Positions 63,344-64,000 of a stretch of 64,000 nt of DNA are shown one piece after another (position 1 is the stretch's first letter; each line of letters starts with the position of its first letter). The notes under the pieces were generated by a model. That model was not told where the DNA came from. It did no database searches and saw only the letters and a list, made by a program, of their open reading frames with translations. This DNA comes from Flavobacteriales bacterium (GTDB lineage Bacteria > Bacteroidota > Bacteroidia > UBA10329). The stretch covers positions 73,656-137,655 of the forward strand of contig JACJZQ010000011.1 of NCBI GenBank assembly GCA_020635495.1, written 5' to 3'. Position numbers and translations under genes: made by a program.

Positions 63344-64000
63344 TCATTTCATCATCTTCTCAAACTCCTGCCAAAGATTCTCCTTCGGTACGCGTGCGGT
63401 GATTGTAATAGGTTCTTTTTTAACAGGATGTTCGAATTCCAATCTCCTTGCGTGAAGATGAATTGAGGCATCCTCATTATTGCGAGGAGCACCGTACTTC
63501 AGGTCTCCTTTAATGGAACAACCCATTTTAGATAGTTGAACGCGGATCTGATGGTGGCGACCCGTTTTTGGATACACTTCCAAAAGCGTGTAACGGTCTG
63601 AACCGCGAAGCATTTTATAGTTCAACTCTGCGTACTTGGTGTACTTTGCTTCGTTGTTAAATGCCTTGCTGCGGTTCTTTTCTTGGTCTTTTCTAAGCCA
63701 ATGCACTAGCTTTCCTTTTTCCTGCTCAGGACGTTTGACCACCACTGCCCAATACACTTTTTTGGTCTCGCGTTCAGCAAACATCTTGTTCAGGCGCACC
63801 AGCGCCTTTGATGTTTTTGCAAATAGGACAACACCGCTTACAGGTCTGTCCAAACGATGGACAATTCCCAAGTAGACATCTCCAGGTTTGTTCTTGTTTT
63901 TTTTGATGTATTCCTTTACCAGATCGGCCAAGGTCACATCTCCCGTATTGTCTCCTTGTACCAGAAGCCCCGCAGGTTTGTTGACGGCAATAAGATGATT
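63344..64000 (-). CDS. RluA-family pseudouridine synthase, 5' end outside the window
   Basis: Reverse-strand frame open from the stop at 63344 to the right edge (218 codons visible), so the true start lies beyond base 64000. The visible part begins IAVNKPAGLLVQGDNTGD, a typical RluA core start, and carries the catalytic HRLDRPVSGVVLFAKTSKAL, then KVYWAVV, TGRHHQIRVQLSKMG and GDLKYGA. It converts uridine to pseudouridine in rRNA or tRNA; the target cannot be told. Only a short N-terminal part is missing compared with the shortest RluA members (about 220 residues). Confidence 0.93.
   Translation of the reverse strand, partial: NHLIAVNKPAGLLVQGDNTGDVTLADLVKEYIKKNKNKPGDVYLGIVHRLDRPVSGVVLFAKTSKALVRLNKMFAERETKKVYWAVVVKRPEQEKGKLVHWLRKDQEKNRSKAFNNEAKYTKYAELNYKMLRGSDRYTLLEVYPKTGRHHQIRVQLSKMGCSIKGDLKYGAPRNNEDASIHLHARRLEFEHPVKKEPITITARVPKENLWQEFEKMMK

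Noticed and set aside
1..64000. tRNA, rRNA or riboswitch genes
   Set aside because: No cloverleaf, rRNA or known riboswitch consensus was recognised by eye; a dedicated search such as tRNAscan or Infernal was not possible here.

Overview
The window reads as ordinary chromosome from a free-living Bacteroidota bacterium, most likely of the Flavobacteriales. The reasons are T9SS-type C-terminal sorting domains (subtilase at 34327-35994, mini-protein at 30258-30611), a TonB receptor with a CarboxypepD-like N-terminus, Bacteroidota-type families (OstA-like, DUF2490, a LIC_10190-like membrane protein, the small protein usually mislabelled 'ABC transporter ATPase'), many copies of the Bacteroidota -7 promoter motif TAnnTTTG just before start codons, frequent TTG starts, and the order dnaA / low-Mr tyrosine phosphatase / tetrapyrrole-methylase-family methyltransferase. 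I saw no prophage, IS transposase, CRISPR array, rRNA or tRNA. The genes at both edges are cut: a phosphohexomutase on the left and an RluA-type pseudouridine synthase on the right.

Layout. 1-8.4 kb: housekeeping genes (phosphohexomutase, def, ruvX, dapD, a GT4 glycosyltransferase, CCA-adding enzyme, miaA). 8.4-9.7 kb: a 21-bp tandem array, two palindromes and an orphan outer-membrane protein. 9.7-26.6 kb: an envelope-biogenesis neighbourhood (multi-pass membrane protein, LptD, SPOR amidase, MCE/MlaD protein, two Fe-S proteins, OstA-like protein, TonB receptor), then a HEAT-like protein and the PLP-homeostasis protein. 26.7-30.6 kb: a plus-strand operon (hydrolase, sugar dehydrogenase, holin-fold membrane protein, DUF985 cupin, TerB-DnaJ). 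30.7-36 kb: tRNA U34 genes mnmD and mnmA, with mnmA coupled by 4-bp overlaps to a MORN protein, a lipoprotein and a secreted subtilase. 36-44 kb: lipase-like hydrolase, GT-C membrane protein, ndk, DHH phosphoesterase, two FKBP isomerases, sterol-desaturase-type oxygenase. 43.9-44.2 kb: a second 21-bp array. 44.2-50.4 kb: dnaA operon, split 5'-nucleotidase, thioesterase, M42 peptidase, DivIC. 50.4-55.9 kb: PhoD-like phosphatase, tiny lipoprotein, SulP transporter with beta-carbonic anhydrase, HlyIII protein, DUF2490 protein. 56-62.4 kb: a complete tripartite RND efflux operon led by a small acidic protein.

The most interesting structures lie between genes or at gene starts. (1) Two unrelated, strictly 21-bp-phased tandem arrays (8398-8626 and 43914-44186); the second has a 126-bp higher-order repeat and DnaA-box-like 9-mers and lies just past the end of the dnaA operon. 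(2) A heptanucleotide repeat directly after the only usable start codon of miaA, so copy-number change would shift the frame. (3) Two GTCATTGCGAG-type inverted-repeat elements, one of which supplies the start codon of a lipoprotein isomerase gene. (4) A recurring promoter arrangement in which TAnnTTTG ends only 4-8 nt before the start codon, often TTG, which suggests leaderless or nearly leaderless mRNAs.
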